Origin: JAJAZB01 sp965249815
Lineage (GTDB): Bacteria > Bacteroidota > Bacteroidia > Cytophagales > Spirosomataceae
Reading direction: 5' to 3'
DNA length: 64,000 nt
NCBI GenBank assembly: GCA_965249815.1
Contig: CBDFMV010000003.1
Location: 1,674,001 to 1,738,000, forward strand
Shown here: piece by piece, positions 1-7,812 of the stretch
Position numbering within the stretch: position 1 is the stretch's first letter
Layout: each line of letters opens with the position of its first letter
Made by a program: the position numbers and the translations under genes
The notes under the pieces: model-generated
What the model saw: the letters and a program-made list of their open reading frames with translations, nothing else
Database searches by the model: none
What the model was told of the DNA's origin: nothing

Positions 1-515
1 ATGCGCGGGCCATCGAATCGCTGGAAGAAGCCCGTAAACTCGAAGGTGACGGCGAACTGGCCAAAGAAATTGAAGGCCAACTCGGCGACGCGTACAACGG
101 GGCCGGTCAGCACCGCAAGAGCGATGAGGCCTACGAGGCTACCCTCAAACGCGACCCCGCTAACGAGCACGTTCTCAACAATTACAGTTACTTTCTGTCG
201 CTCCGGAAAGAAAACCTGCCCCGCGCCCGCGAACTGGCGGCCCGGCTGGTCGAAAAACACCCCGACAACGGCACCTACCTCGACACCTACGGCTGGGTGC
301 TGTTCGTAAGCGGTGATTTCAAACTGGCCCGGACATTTCTGGAAAAAGCCACGCAACACAACAAGGGCAACAGTGCCACCATCGTAGAGCATTACGGCGA
401 CGTGCTATTTCAGCTTGGCGAAAAAGAGAAAGCCCTCGAACAGTGGCGCAAGGCCAAAACCATGGGCCAGGGCAACGCCCTGCTCGACAAGAAAATTACA
501 ACCGGTACTCTATGA
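1..515 (+). CDS. TPR-repeat protein, 3' part only
   Basis: The gene enters from the left edge: its frame is open from base 3 and stops with TGA at 513-515, so about 170 C-terminal residues are visible. They read as helical pairs of tetratricopeptide type, for example HYGDVLFQLGEKEKALEQW near the end and an AYEATLKRDPANEHVLNNY-like unit earlier. TPR arrays are protein-interaction scaffolds; no enzyme motif is visible. The stop codon overlaps the start of the DUF4292 gene by four bases (ATGA), so the two are translationally coupled. This TPR-DUF4292-EnvC order suggests an envelope-related role, but the cargo is unknown because the N-terminus is missing. Confidence 0.85.
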   Translation, partial: ARAIESLEEARKLEGDGELAKEIEGQLGDAYNGAGQHRKSDEAYEATLKRDPANEHVLNNYSYFLSLRKENLPRARELAARLVEKHPDNGTYLDTYGWVLFVSGDFKLARTFLEKATQHNKGNSATIVEHYGDVLFQLGEKEKALEQWRKAKTMGQGNALLDKKITTGTL

Positions 516-1297
516 CGTTGCGACATTGCCTGCTGGCCGCTGGTCTGGGGCTGCTGCTGGTGGGCTGCAAACGCCCGCCCGTGCGATCGGACTCCGGCTC
601 GGCAACCGACTCAACGACGGCCAAGAATCCCGATTTCAGCGTTCAGGAACTCGATTTCAAGTACCTGACGGCGAAGTCGAAGGTGTCGTTCAAGTCGAAA
701 GAGCAGGACATCAAAAACGCCAGTGTCACCATCCGAATGAAAAAAGACAGCCTCATCTGGTTTACGGTGGGGCAACTGGGCCTGACGGGCGCCCGCGGCC
801 TGATTACCCGCGACTCGGTGACCATCGTCAACATCCTCCAGCGGGAAGTGTACCAATACAGTTTCGCTGAATTGAGTGAGAAATTCGGTGTGGAGTTGAA
901 CTACAACCTGCTACAGTCGCTCATCGTCGGGAATTTGCCCGTGAAGCGAAGCCGCCGCGACCGGGTTTCCAACGAGCGCGATTTCTTTCTGCTCCGCCAG
1001 GACGAAGGCAAGATCATGGTCGACAACTACATTGGTCGGCGCGACCGCAAGCTCAAAAAGCTGGAGGTGAAAGAGCAGGCCACCAGCAACGCGCTCAAAC
1101 TTGAATTCGAGGATTTCACCGCCCTCAATAGCTTTCTCTTTCCCTACACCAGCCTGATTACGCTGGATTACAAGTCGAGTGCTGATCAGCAGAGTTACCA
1201 GACGCTGATCCAGTTTAAGCACCAGAAAGTGGACCTGCCCGACGAAGCACCGGGTTTCCCGTTCAGCATTCCTTCCCGGTATGAGCGTAAAAAATAA
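512..1297 (+). CDS. DUF4292-family outer-membrane lipoprotein
   Basis: This 261-residue protein starts at the ATG overlapping the upstream stop; an in-frame start further upstream would put 23 odd residues ahead of the signal peptide, so it was not used. Residues 1-22 are a lipoprotein signal with the lipobox LLLVGC. The rest matches the DUF4292 type: a beta-rich domain with VTIRMKKDSLIWFTVGQLG and a C-terminal part about a fitted polynomial-like beta fold (LKLEFEDF, FPYTSLITLDYKSS). The fold recalls LolB/LolA lipoprotein carriers, an inference from the pattern only. Its 3' end overlaps the next gene by 17 bases, so the three genes probably form one operon. Confidence 0.8.
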   Translation: MTLRHCLLAAGLGLLLVGCKRPPVRSDSGSATDSTTAKNPDFSVQELDFKYLTAKSKVSFKSKEQDIKNASVTIRMKKDSLIWFTVGQLGLTGARGLITRDSVTIVNILQREVYQYSFAELSEKFGVELNYNLLQSLIVGNLPVKRSRRDRVSNERDFFLLRQDEGKIMVDNYIGRRDRKLKKLEVKEQATSNALKLEFEDFTALNSFLFPYTSLITLDYKSSADQQSYQTLIQFKHQKVDLPDEAPGFPFSIPSRYERKK

Positions 1298-2732
1298 CTT
1301 GTTTTTTTCGGGCGTGAAGGGATTCCTGCTGACTTGTTTGTTTGCCACAAGCCTGCTCCCGGTTACCGCCCAGCAATCCACCCAGAAATCGCGCCAGCAA
1401 CTGGAAGGAGAAAAAAAGCGGTTGCAGGAGAAAATCGCCCAGATCAGCCGGGTACTTGACCGGACCGCTTCGCGCAAAGAGGCCACTCTGGGCCAACTGA
1501 AGGCCCTCAACCAGCAGATTGATTCAAAAACCAAGCAAATCAACCTGCTTTCGCAAGACCTGCAACTGCTGAAAACCGAAGTCGGCGAATTGCGCCAGAC
1601 CACCGCCACGCTCGCCAACGACCTCGGCAACCTACGTAAGGAGTACGGCGCGATGGTGTACGCCGCCGCCAAAACCAGCAACGCGTACAACAAACTTAGT
1701 TTTCTTTTTTCGGCCCCCAGTTTCAACGCCCTCGTGATGCGTTACCGCTACTTGCGGCAGTACGGGGCCGCCCGGCGGGCCCAGGTACAGCACATCGAGG
1801 CGGTGCGCAGCGAGCTTTTGGCCAAACAGCGCAACATTGAGCAAAAACAAAACCAGCAACAGCAGGTACTCACCGTGCAGGTACAGGAGACCAGAAACCT
1901 GGAAGGCATCAAGCAAAAGCAGACCGTGGTCGTGGGCCAGCTCAGCCAGCGCGAAACGCAACTCCGCGCCGAACTCGACGAGCGCCAGCGGGCCGCCAAT
2001 CGTTTGGAAAACGCCATTGCTGCCGTGATTGAGCGCGAAATCCGGGAAGCCCGCCTGCGGGCCGAGCGCGAAAAAGCTGCCGCTGAAGCCGCTGCCAAGG
2101 CCGCCGCCGCCCGCGCCGAAGCCCTCGCTAAAGCCGCCCGCGAACGCGAAGCCGCTGCCAAAGCTGCCAACGACGTGGCCGCGAAAGAAAAAGCCACAAA
2201 GGACGTGGTGAAGGCCGAAGAAAAAGTGGTGGAAACGCGCGAAGCCGTGGCGGCAGTGGTCGAAACCAAGGCGACGGCCCCCAACAAAATCGAGATGACC
2301 GAAGCGGAAGTATCGCTGGCCAGTTCGTTTGCCGCCTCGAAAAATCGCCTGCCCTGGCCGGTGAAATCGGGCTTCGTGTCCGATCACTTCGGCGTTCACG
2401 CCCACGCCGTGCTGAAAGGAGTAAAAGAGGAAAACCACGGGATCGACATCCAGACCGCCGCCGGAGAACCCGTCCGGGCGGTGTACGATGGCGTCGTGCG
2501 CGACGTGTCGTCGCTGCCGGGTATGGGCAGCATCGTAGCCATTCAACACGGCGAGTACTTTACGATTTACGCCAAACTGGGCAGCGTGAGCGTCCACGAA
2601 GGCCAGAAGGTGAAAGCCCGCGAGGCCATCGGCACCGTGGCCCCCGACCCCGACGGCACCGCCGAGTTGAAGTTTCAAGTCTGGAAAAACTTCAGCAAAC
2701 TCAACCCGGAAGCCTGGCTGATGGATCGGTGA
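1281..2732 (+). CDS. EnvC-like murein hydrolase activator (degenerate LytM/M23)
   Basis: The 483-residue protein has a signal peptide (about residues 1-30, ending VTAQ), a long coiled coil to about residue 330 rich in Glu, Lys, Gln and Ala, and a C-terminal LytM/M23 domain from PWPVKSGFVSDHFG. The zinc ligands of true M23 peptidases look lost: the HxxxD region reads NHGIDIQ with the first His shifted or replaced, the usual AHL is AKL, and the usual LHFEV is LKFQV. That is the pattern of EnvC/NlpD-type activators, which switch on N-acetylmuramoyl amidases at the division site rather than cutting peptidoglycan. It overlaps the DUF4292 gene. Confidence 0.85.
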   Translation: MSVKNNLFFSGVKGFLLTCLFATSLLPVTAQQSTQKSRQQLEGEKKRLQEKIAQISRVLDRTASRKEATLGQLKALNQQIDSKTKQINLLSQDLQLLKTEVGELRQTTATLANDLGNLRKEYGAMVYAAAKTSNAYNKLSFLFSAPSFNALVMRYRYLRQYGAARRAQVQHIEAVRSELLAKQRNIEQKQNQQQQVLTVQVQETRNLEGIKQKQTVVVGQLSQRETQLRAELDERQRAANRLENAIAAVIEREIREARLRAEREKAAAEAAAKAAAARAEALAKAAREREAAAKAANDVAAKEKATKDVVKAEEKVVETREAVAAVVETKATAPNKIEMTEAEVSLASSFAASKNRLPWPVKSGFVSDHFGVHAHAVLKGVKEENHGIDIQTAAGEPVRAVYDGVVRDVSSLPGMGSIVAIQHGEYFTIYAKLGSVSVHEGQKVKAREAIGTVAPDPDGTAELKFQVWKNFSKLNPEAWLMDR

Positions 2733-2736
2733 ATTT

Positions 2737-2812
2737 CAGTAAGCAGATTGCAGTAGGCAGTCGGCAATAAAACTGATAAGCTGCAAACTGCCCACTGCTT
2801 ACTGCAAACTGC
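2737..2812. repeat. Imperfect inverted repeat of GCAGT-type units
   Basis: The gap after the EnvC-like gene is filled by GCAGT/ACTGC units; CAGTAAGCAG at 2737-2746 pairs with CTGCTTACTG at 2795-2804, and further arms pair imperfectly. Related GGCAGT units occur upstream of the VOC gene (about 51164-51189) and inside ileS (14443-14472). Confidence 0.6.
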
Positions 2813-2819
2813 GCTCCCA

Positions 2820-3461
2820 ATGTTTCAACCCCTCCGCTACCGTTTCCTGCCTGCACCAAACCGCGCCGGGGCACCCACGCTGCTGCTGTTGCACGGCACG
2901 GGCGGCGACGAAAACGACCTGATTCCCGTCGGACAGCAACTGGTACCCCACTTCAACTTGCTCAGCGTACGCGGCAACGTACTCGAAAACGGCGCTCCGC
3001 GTTTCTTCCGCCGTCTGGCGATGGGTGTTTTCGACGAAGACGACGTGCGCTTCCGGGCGAATGAGCTGGTTGATTTTTTGCAAAAAATAGCGCAACTGGA
3101 AGGTTTTGAGGAAAAAAATGTGGTGGCGTTGGGCTACTCCAACGGGGCCAACATGGCCGGAGCCTTGCTGCTGCTTCACCCAGACGTTCTGGCCGGAGCG
3201 GCGTTGTGGCGGGCCATGCTGCCACTGCAAAATCCGGGCACGCCCGTGGCGTCCAACGGTGCGTCGGTGTTGCTGATTTCCGGCTCGTCCGACCCGTACT
3301 ACCAGCCGGAGGGCATGCAACGCTACGAGCAGTGGTTGACCGAAAGCGGGTTTCAACCCGAACACCAGGTGTTGAATGCGGGTCACGGTCTCGTCCGGGC
3401 CGATTTTCAACAAACCACCGATTGGCTGGAACGCCACTCTTTCGTACAAAAAAACGCCTGA
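2820..3461 (+). CDS. Phospholipase/carboxylesterase-family alpha/beta hydrolase
   Basis: The 213-residue protein has the oxyanion-hole sequence LLLLHGTGGDENDL near the start, the nucleophile elbow GYSNGANMA (Ser about 109), an acid loop LISGSSDPYYQPEG and the catalytic His in NAGHGL. This is the compact YpfH/carboxylesterase-2 type of serine hydrolase without a signal peptide, so it is cytoplasmic. The substrate cannot be read from sequence; acyl esters or lysophospholipids are usual for the family. The stop overlaps the ATG of folA (TGATG), so the two genes are translationally coupled although no shared pathway is evident. Confidence 0.88.
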   Translation: MFQPLRYRFLPAPNRAGAPTLLLLHGTGGDENDLIPVGQQLVPHFNLLSVRGNVLENGAPRFFRRLAMGVFDEDDVRFRANELVDFLQKIAQLEGFEEKNVVALGYSNGANMAGALLLLHPDVLAGAALWRAMLPLQNPGTPVASNGASVLLISGSSDPYYQPEGMQRYEQWLTESGFQPEHQVLNAGHGLVRADFQQTTDWLERHSFVQKNA

Positions 3462-3964
3462 TGCGTATTTCGTTGATTGCGGCGATGGGCCAAAACCGCG
3501 CCATCGGGCTGAAAGGCCGCCTGCCCTGGCCGAAATTGCCCGACGACTGGGAAAACCTGCGCCGCGTCACGGCAGGTCGGAAGATGATCATGGGCCGGAA
3601 AAGCCACGATACGCCCGACCGAATCGCCTCGCCGGAGGGCAATCTGGTTATCACGCGTCAGCGCGGCTACGTTGTCGAGCCGGGTTTTGCGATCGTCCAC
3701 AGCGTTGAAGAGGCGCTGCAACGCTACGCCGAGGAGGAAGAAGTGTTTGTGCTGGGTGGCGAAGAGATTTTTCGGGAAGCCCTGCCCGTGGCTGACTGCC
3801 TCCACCTGACGCTGATTCACGCCGACTTCGAGGCCGACGCGTTTTTCCCGGAATTTGACGAGATCCAATGGCGGGAAATCAGCCGCCGCGACCATCCGGC
3901 TGATGAAAAGCACGCGTTTTCGTTCACATTTTTTGTCTATGAACGTCAGCGGCAATCGGTTTAA
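3461..3964 (+). CDS. folA: Dihydrofolate reductase
   Basis: This 167-residue enzyme reduces dihydrofolate to tetrahydrofolate with NADPH. It begins MRISLIAAMGQNRAIG; the Met20-type loop GLKGRLPWPKLPDDWENLR carries the acidic active-site residue, GRKMIMGRKSHD is the NADPH-binding segment, and VFVLGGEEIFREALP is the conserved GG turn. The start is the ATG that shares one base with the hydrolase stop; longer in-frame extensions would run through the hydrolase gene in another frame. The length is normal for bacterial DHFR. Confidence 0.95.
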   Translation: MRISLIAAMGQNRAIGLKGRLPWPKLPDDWENLRRVTAGRKMIMGRKSHDTPDRIASPEGNLVITRQRGYVVEPGFAIVHSVEEALQRYAEEEEVFVLGGEEIFREALPVADCLHLTLIHADFEADAFFPEFDEIQWREISRRDHPADEKHAFSFTFFVYERQRQSV

Positions 3965-3970
3965 AGGTTC

Positions 3971-4014
3971 ACACGGAGGCGCAGAAAAATTTATCCACTT
4001 CTGCGCCTCCGCGT
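3971..4014. terminator. Hairpin between convergent folA and DUF2480 gene
   Basis: A 16-nt arm at 3971-3986 pairs with 3999-4014 with one mismatch (core CGGAGGCGCAGAA), loop about 12 nt. It sits exactly between two convergent genes, so it can serve as a bidirectional terminator. The arm resembles the GAGGCGCAG repeat type common in intergenic regions of the phylum. Confidence 0.6.
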
Positions 4015-4023
4015 AAACTCGGG

Positions 4024-4542
4024 TCAGGCGCTTGCTTTTACCCGTTTGTAAAGCGGCACCGTGCTGCACGGTTCGCCGAACATCAGGCTCTGCACCACGG
4101 GCCGCAGCCGCCGGGTGATTTCGACGTAGGCTGCCGTGGGCACCGGCACCTTACTGCATCCCTTCACCACGACGCGGGCCGCGCGGTAGTCTTCCGAATT
4201 GAGCCTTCCGAGGGCTTCAAAAAACAGCTTGTTTTCCAGCGCGGCGAGGTCGCCGAACACCACCGTATGGGCGTGGGGTTCGAGGTGAACGGCCAGCAAC
4301 ATGTACGCCCACGTGGGCACGATGGCGTCTTCCGAGCAAATCACCGCCACGGCTTTTCCCGCGTACTGGCTCCAGTCGTGGGTTTTCAGGAAATCACGGA
4401 AGTCCTTTTCCTTCAGCATCAACCCCATGAACAGGTTGTCTTTCAGGTCGTACACGACTCGCTCGCCGGGGAAATAAAGTTCTTCCAAATCGAGCGTGAC
4501 CAGTCCGCTGCTGGTCACGCGGTTGATGATTTCGGTTTCCAT
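4024..4542 (-). CDS. DUF2480 family protein
   Basis: A 172-residue cytoplasmic protein beginning METEIINRVTSSGLVTLDLE, a signature of the DUF2480 family restricted mainly to Bacteroidota. Conserved-looking parts are MLKEKDFRDFLKTHDWSQY, ICSEDAIVPTWAYMLL and the C-terminal VKGCSKVPVPTAAYVEIT. No catalytic function is established for the family. It follows tsaB by 11 bases on the same strand and is probably cotranscribed with it. Confidence 0.85.
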   Translation of the reverse strand: METEIINRVTSSGLVTLDLEELYFPGERVVYDLKDNLFMGLMLKEKDFRDFLKTHDWSQYAGKAVAVICSEDAIVPTWAYMLLAVHLEPHAHTVVFGDLAALENKLFFEALGRLNSEDYRAARVVVKGCSKVPVPTAAYVEITRRLRPVVQSLMFGEPCSTVPLYKRVKASA

Positions 4543-4553
4543 ACGTAAAGACT

Positions 4554-5237
4554 TTAAAGCCCGGCTTTCTTCGTCCCAACAAATTCTTTCAGGTAAAAAG
4601 GTTCAAAGGCCACCACGTTTTCAAACGCCCCGGCTTCGTAGGCGCGGGTGGCCAGCAGGCCCACGGTGCGGGCGCTGGGAAAAACGGGCATAACCGGGAA
4701 ACGAGCGTTTTCATGAAAACGCAACGTTTCGCGGCACTTAGCGGCCCCGTCGCCGAAAAAGTAAACGGGTTGGCGGGCAAGGGGAGCGGCAAATGCCGTT
4801 TCGTCCACGATTTTGGCCTGTGTTGGTTCAATGAAGTTCAAACCGGTGTCAAAAACGGCGCAGTACACTTCCATTCGCCGGGCGTCGAGCATCGGGCAGA
4901 GCAGGGCATCAGCGGGCACGAAATCGGCCAGTTGCAGCGCCATCGCTTCGAGCGTGTTGACCGAAAGCAGCGGTTTGTCGAGCGCAAAGCAAAGCCCTTT
5001 GGCCGTTGAAACGCCAATCCGCAGGCCCGTGTACGAACCGGGCCCTTTGGCGACGGCCACGGCGTCAAGCTGATTCAGGGTAAAACCGGCGTGCTCAACG
5101 GCGTTTTGCACGAGGGTCGTCAGCAGGCCGGAGTGCGATTTTTCGGTGAACAACTCGAAGCAGGCCAGCAACGCGCCGTGCTGGTGCAACGCCACTGAAC
5201 ACACGCGGGTGGAGGTTTCGAGGGATAAAATCAACAT
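4554..5237 (-). CDS. tsaB: tRNA threonylcarbamoyladenosine biosynthesis protein TsaB
   Basis: TsaB is the ASKHA-fold partner of TsaD in making t6A at position 37 of ANN-decoding tRNAs. The 227-residue protein starts MLILSLETSTRVCSVALHQ, with the ATPase-like phosphate loop, and contains the hallmark AKGPGSYTGLRIGVSTAKGL followed by PLLSVNTLEAMA. The C-terminal part is degenerate, as usual for TsaB compared with TsaD. It is the first gene of a pair with the DUF2480 gene; a perfect palindrome lies just upstream. Confidence 0.95.
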   Translation of the reverse strand: MLILSLETSTRVCSVALHQHGALLACFELFTEKSHSGLLTTLVQNAVEHAGFTLNQLDAVAVAKGPGSYTGLRIGVSTAKGLCFALDKPLLSVNTLEAMALQLADFVPADALLCPMLDARRMEVYCAVFDTGLNFIEPTQAKIVDETAFAAPLARQPVYFFGDGAAKCRETLRFHENARFPVMPVFPSARTVGLLATRAYEAGAFENVVAFEPFYLKEFVGTKKAGL

Positions 5238-5253
5238 GAGTAATCCGTAAAAG

Positions 5254-5291
5254 CATCAATAGCGAGGGATTTAAATCCCTCGCTATTGATG
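5254..5291. repeat. Perfect 38-nt palindrome
   Basis: The two 19-nt halves, CATCAATAGCGAGGGATTT and its reverse complement, abut with no loop. It lies between the protease stop and the tsaB start, both on minus, and could fold as a terminator hairpin for the protease transcript or be a mobile repeat. Confidence 0.9.
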
Positions 5292-5321
5292 GAAACATTC
5301 AGGCGGCCAGAAGCAATAAAG

Positions 5322-6983
5322 TTACTTTCCGCCCTTCAAAATCGTCTGGTACCTCGGCATATCGCCAAAAAGCTTGAGGGCGGCCTGAATTTCGGGGTCT
5401 TTGGAAAAGGAAAGTTCGCGCAGGGATTTTTGCAGGCCGTAATGCACCACGATTTCCTGCTCCAACTGGTACTTGATTTCGGGCTTGAACAATTGCAGGT
5501 CCTGTTCCTTGTTATGCGAAATCTTCCGGCGCAGCGAACTTAGTTGCTCCTGCACGGTCGGGTAGTATTTTTCGGCTTTGGCCGAGGCTTCGAGCGCGGC
5601 AAAATCGCGCTCCACCTGGTTGGTGTAGTCGTACTCCTTGTCGGCGAGCCACTTCACGAAGGCCTGGTAGTCGGCATCGGTGAGGGTGAAGTCGCGGGCC
5701 GATTTGAGGGTGGGGTTTTCGCGGTAGTACTTGTTGGCGTAGTCGAAGAGCAGGCCCGTCGTCGAAAGGCTGGCGATGATGGCCGAGGGCTGCGTTTTTT
5801 CCACCTCCACGTCGGGCGCGATGCCGCCGCCGTCGTACACCGTGCGCCCGCTTTTGGTTTTAAAGGCCGTTTTGAGCGAGTCGGGAATCTTACCCACCGA
5901 GCCATCGGGGTTGCGGTGGCTATAATCGATGGCCTGAATGCAACGGCCCGACGGGATGTAATACTTGGCCGTGGTGACCTTCAGTTTTGAGTTGTACGAC
6001 AAATCGCGCGTGACCTGCACCAGGCCTTTGCCGAAACTCCGCTGACCCACCAGCACGCCCCGGTCGTAATCCTGAATAACGCCCGCCACGATTTCGGCGG
6101 CGGAGGCGCTGCGGCTGTTGGTCAGCACGACGAGCGGCATGTCGGTGTCGAGGGCGGGGTTGAGGGCCGCGTAGGTTTTGTTCCACTCGGTTACTTTGCC
6201 CTTCGTGCTGACGATTTCGGCATCTTTGGCGATGAAAATGTTCGAAATGTCCACGGCCATGTTGAGCAGCCCGCCGGGGTTGTCGCGCAGGTCGAGGACG
6301 ACTTTCTTCATGCCCTTGCCCTTAAGTTCCTGAAACGCCGAGCGCACCTCGCGGGAGGCCGTGTTGGTGAAATCCTTCAGGTCAATGTAGCCCACTTCGG
6401 TGTCGATCATGCCGTAGTAAGGCACGTTGGTCATTTTCACCACGTCGCGGCCCACGGCGAGTTCCTCGGTGTTGGGCTGGCCGTAGCGCTTCACCACCAG
6501 TTTCACGGCGCTGCCGGTCTGGCCCTTGAGCAGCTTGCCGATGTCGATGCCAGGACGGCTTTTCAACTCCACACCGTCGATTTTCAGGATTTCGTCGCCA
6601 ATTTTCAGCCCGGCTTTTTCGGCGGGCGTGCCCTCGTACACCATCATGACCTGGTGCTTGCCCTGCCGGGTGCCGATGAGCGCCCCGATGCCGTTGTACT
6701 TGCCCGTGGTCATGGTCATGTAATCCTCGATGTCGTCTTCGGGGAAGTAGTTCGTGTAGGGGTCAAGCGACTTCAACATGGCCTCAATGCTCGTGCGCAT
6801 GGCCTTGTTGGGGTTGATTTCGTCGACGTAGTACGAGTTGAGTTCCTTGAAGAGCGTGGCGAAAATGTCGAGGTTCTTGGCAATCTCAAAAAAGCGGTCA
6901 CCGGGGTCGGTGAACGAAGCCAGCGTGAGGCCCAGACCGGCCAGGCCGATCAGCAGAAAGATTTTGAGGGAGCGGCGTTTCAT
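5322..6983 (-). CDS. C-terminal processing peptidase (S41) with PDZ domain
   Basis: The 553-residue protein has an N-terminal membrane anchor or signal (FLLIGLAGLGLTLASF), a helical region, a PDZ domain (about residues 85-175, YEGTPAEKAGLKIGDEILKI) and the S41 protease domain. The catalytic Ser is in TNSRSASAAEIVAG and the Lys in GQRSFGKGLVQ, giving the Ser-Lys dyad of CtpA/Prc proteases. Such periplasmic enzymes trim the C-termini of envelope proteins. It lies 45 bases after rnpA on the same strand. The long C-terminal helical tail is common in Bacteroidota homologues. Confidence 0.93.
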   Translation of the reverse strand: MKRRSLKIFLLIGLAGLGLTLASFTDPGDRFFEIAKNLDIFATLFKELNSYYVDEINPNKAMRTSIEAMLKSLDPYTNYFPEDDIEDYMTMTTGKYNGIGALIGTRQGKHQVMMVYEGTPAEKAGLKIGDEILKIDGVELKSRPGIDIGKLLKGQTGSAVKLVVKRYGQPNTEELAVGRDVVKMTNVPYYGMIDTEVGYIDLKDFTNTASREVRSAFQELKGKGMKKVVLDLRDNPGGLLNMAVDISNIFIAKDAEIVSTKGKVTEWNKTYAALNPALDTDMPLVVLTNSRSASAAEIVAGVIQDYDRGVLVGQRSFGKGLVQVTRDLSYNSKLKVTTAKYYIPSGRCIQAIDYSHRNPDGSVGKIPDSLKTAFKTKSGRTVYDGGGIAPDVEVEKTQPSAIIASLSTTGLLFDYANKYYRENPTLKSARDFTLTDADYQAFVKWLADKEYDYTNQVERDFAALEASAKAEKYYPTVQEQLSSLRRKISHNKEQDLQLFKPEIKYQLEQEIVVHYGLQKSLRELSFSKDPEIQAALKLFGDMPRYQTILKGGK

Positions 6984-7028
6984 CGGGAAGTGTTTTTACC
7001 GTCACCCGCCATGACGAGGCGGGATGCA

Positions 7029-7406
7029 TTATTTTACCTGCTTGAGAACGAATTTCATCTTTTTTTCCAGTTCATCAAAGGGCAAAATTTCTTTGGCCAC
7101 GTACACGAAGGCAAGGAAGGCGGGCGGGCGAGGGTTTTCGCCCCCGAAAAGCAGTGATTTGTTGAGCCGGTACGCTTCGCGGATGCGCCGTTTGAGCAGG
7201 TTGCGGTCCACAGCACGCTTGAAACTGCGCTTTGACACGGAAATCAGCACGGCGGGCAATTCGCCCAGTCTTGCCTCGTCGCGGAGGTACAAAACACGGA
7301 AAGGGTAGCTGAAAACCGAATTGGTTTCCGAACTACCCTTCCTGAAAAGGCGGTCGATGACTTTCTTGCTGCTAAGCCGTTCGGCCTTGCGAAAGGTCTG
7401 ACGCAT
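7029..7406 (-). CDS. rnpA: Ribonuclease P protein component
   Basis: The 125-residue basic protein binds RNase P RNA and helps cut the 5' leaders of tRNA precursors. The family signature is SVSKRSFKRAVDRNLLKRRIREAYR, visible at about residues 56-80, and the N-terminal QTFRKAERLSSKKVIDRLFRKG is typical. It lies downstream of rpmH on minus, the classical rpmH-rnpA order, although an 80-base inverted repeat separates the two here. Confidence 0.95.
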   Translation of the reverse strand: MRQTFRKAERLSSKKVIDRLFRKGSSETNSVFSYPFRVLYLRDEARLGELPAVLISVSKRSFKRAVDRNLLKRRIREAYRLNKSLLFGGENPRPPAFLAFVYVAKEILPFDELEKKMKFVLKQVK

Positions 7407-7410
7407 TCGA

Positions 7411-7488
7411 GTGAAAAGATAAAAGTGAAGAGTGAAAAGTTGGGGCTGCTAGTGGCAAACTTTTCACTCTTCACTTTCCACTTTTCAC
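7411..7488. repeat. Long inverted repeat between rpmH and rnpA
   Basis: A 31-nt arm at 7411-7441 pairs with 7458-7488 with three mismatches. The arms consist of GTGAAAAGTG-type units. It fills the rpmH-rnpA gap, with the right arm ending at the rpmH stop codon, so rnpA expression may be attenuated. Confidence 0.8.
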
Positions 7489-7646
7489 TATTGCTTGTGG
7501 CGTTTCTCGTCGCTGACGGACAGCTTCCAGCGGCCACGGGCGCGGCGGGCGGCCAGCACACGGCGGCCGTTGGGCGTACTGGAGCGCTCGCGGAAGCCGT
7601 GCTTGTTGCGGCGCTTGCGGTTGGAGGGTTGGAACGTGCGTTTCAT
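7488..7646 (-). CDS. rpmH: 50S ribosomal protein L34
   Basis: A 52-residue basic protein, MKRTFQPSNRKRRNKHGFRE at the N-terminus and an RR/K-rich continuation to WKLSVSDEKRHKQ. This is a full-length L34 with the family signature KRTFQPSxRKRxxxHGFR, typical for Bacteroidota with its short C-terminal extension. It is encoded on minus, immediately upstream of rnpA. A TAnnTTTG promoter lies 45 bases upstream of the start. Confidence 0.95.
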   Translation of the reverse strand: MKRTFQPSNRKRRNKHGFRERSSTPNGRRVLAARRARGRWKLSVSDEKRHKQ

Positions 7647-7690
7647 CGGAGTATGGCTGAAAAATTCGTTGGCGTTTCAAAACGGGCTGG

Positions 7691-7698
7691 CAAAGGTA
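7691..7698 (-). promoter_or_regulatory. Bacteroidota-type -7 element (TACCTTTG) for rpmH-rnpA
   Basis: CAAAGGTA on plus reads TACCTTTG on minus, matching TAnnTTTG, 45 bases upstream of the rpmH start. Confidence 0.6.
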
Positions 7699-7781
7699 GG
7701 GAATCGCCGCTAAAATGCCAACCGGCGTGCTGGTAAAAAGTCTGAACTCCAGCGGAGTGAGGCGGGTATGGCGCGATTTTG

Positions 7782-7789
7782 TACGTTTG
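7782..7789 (+). promoter_or_regulatory. Bacteroidota-type -7 element (TACGTTTG)
   Basis: TACGTTTG matches TAnnTTTG and lies 23 bases before the ATG at 7813. It falls inside a longer version of the downstream reading frame, which argues that the shorter start at 7813 is the true one. Confidence 0.55.
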
Positions 7790-7812
7790 GCGCACAATCG
7801 TTCCCGGAGTTC

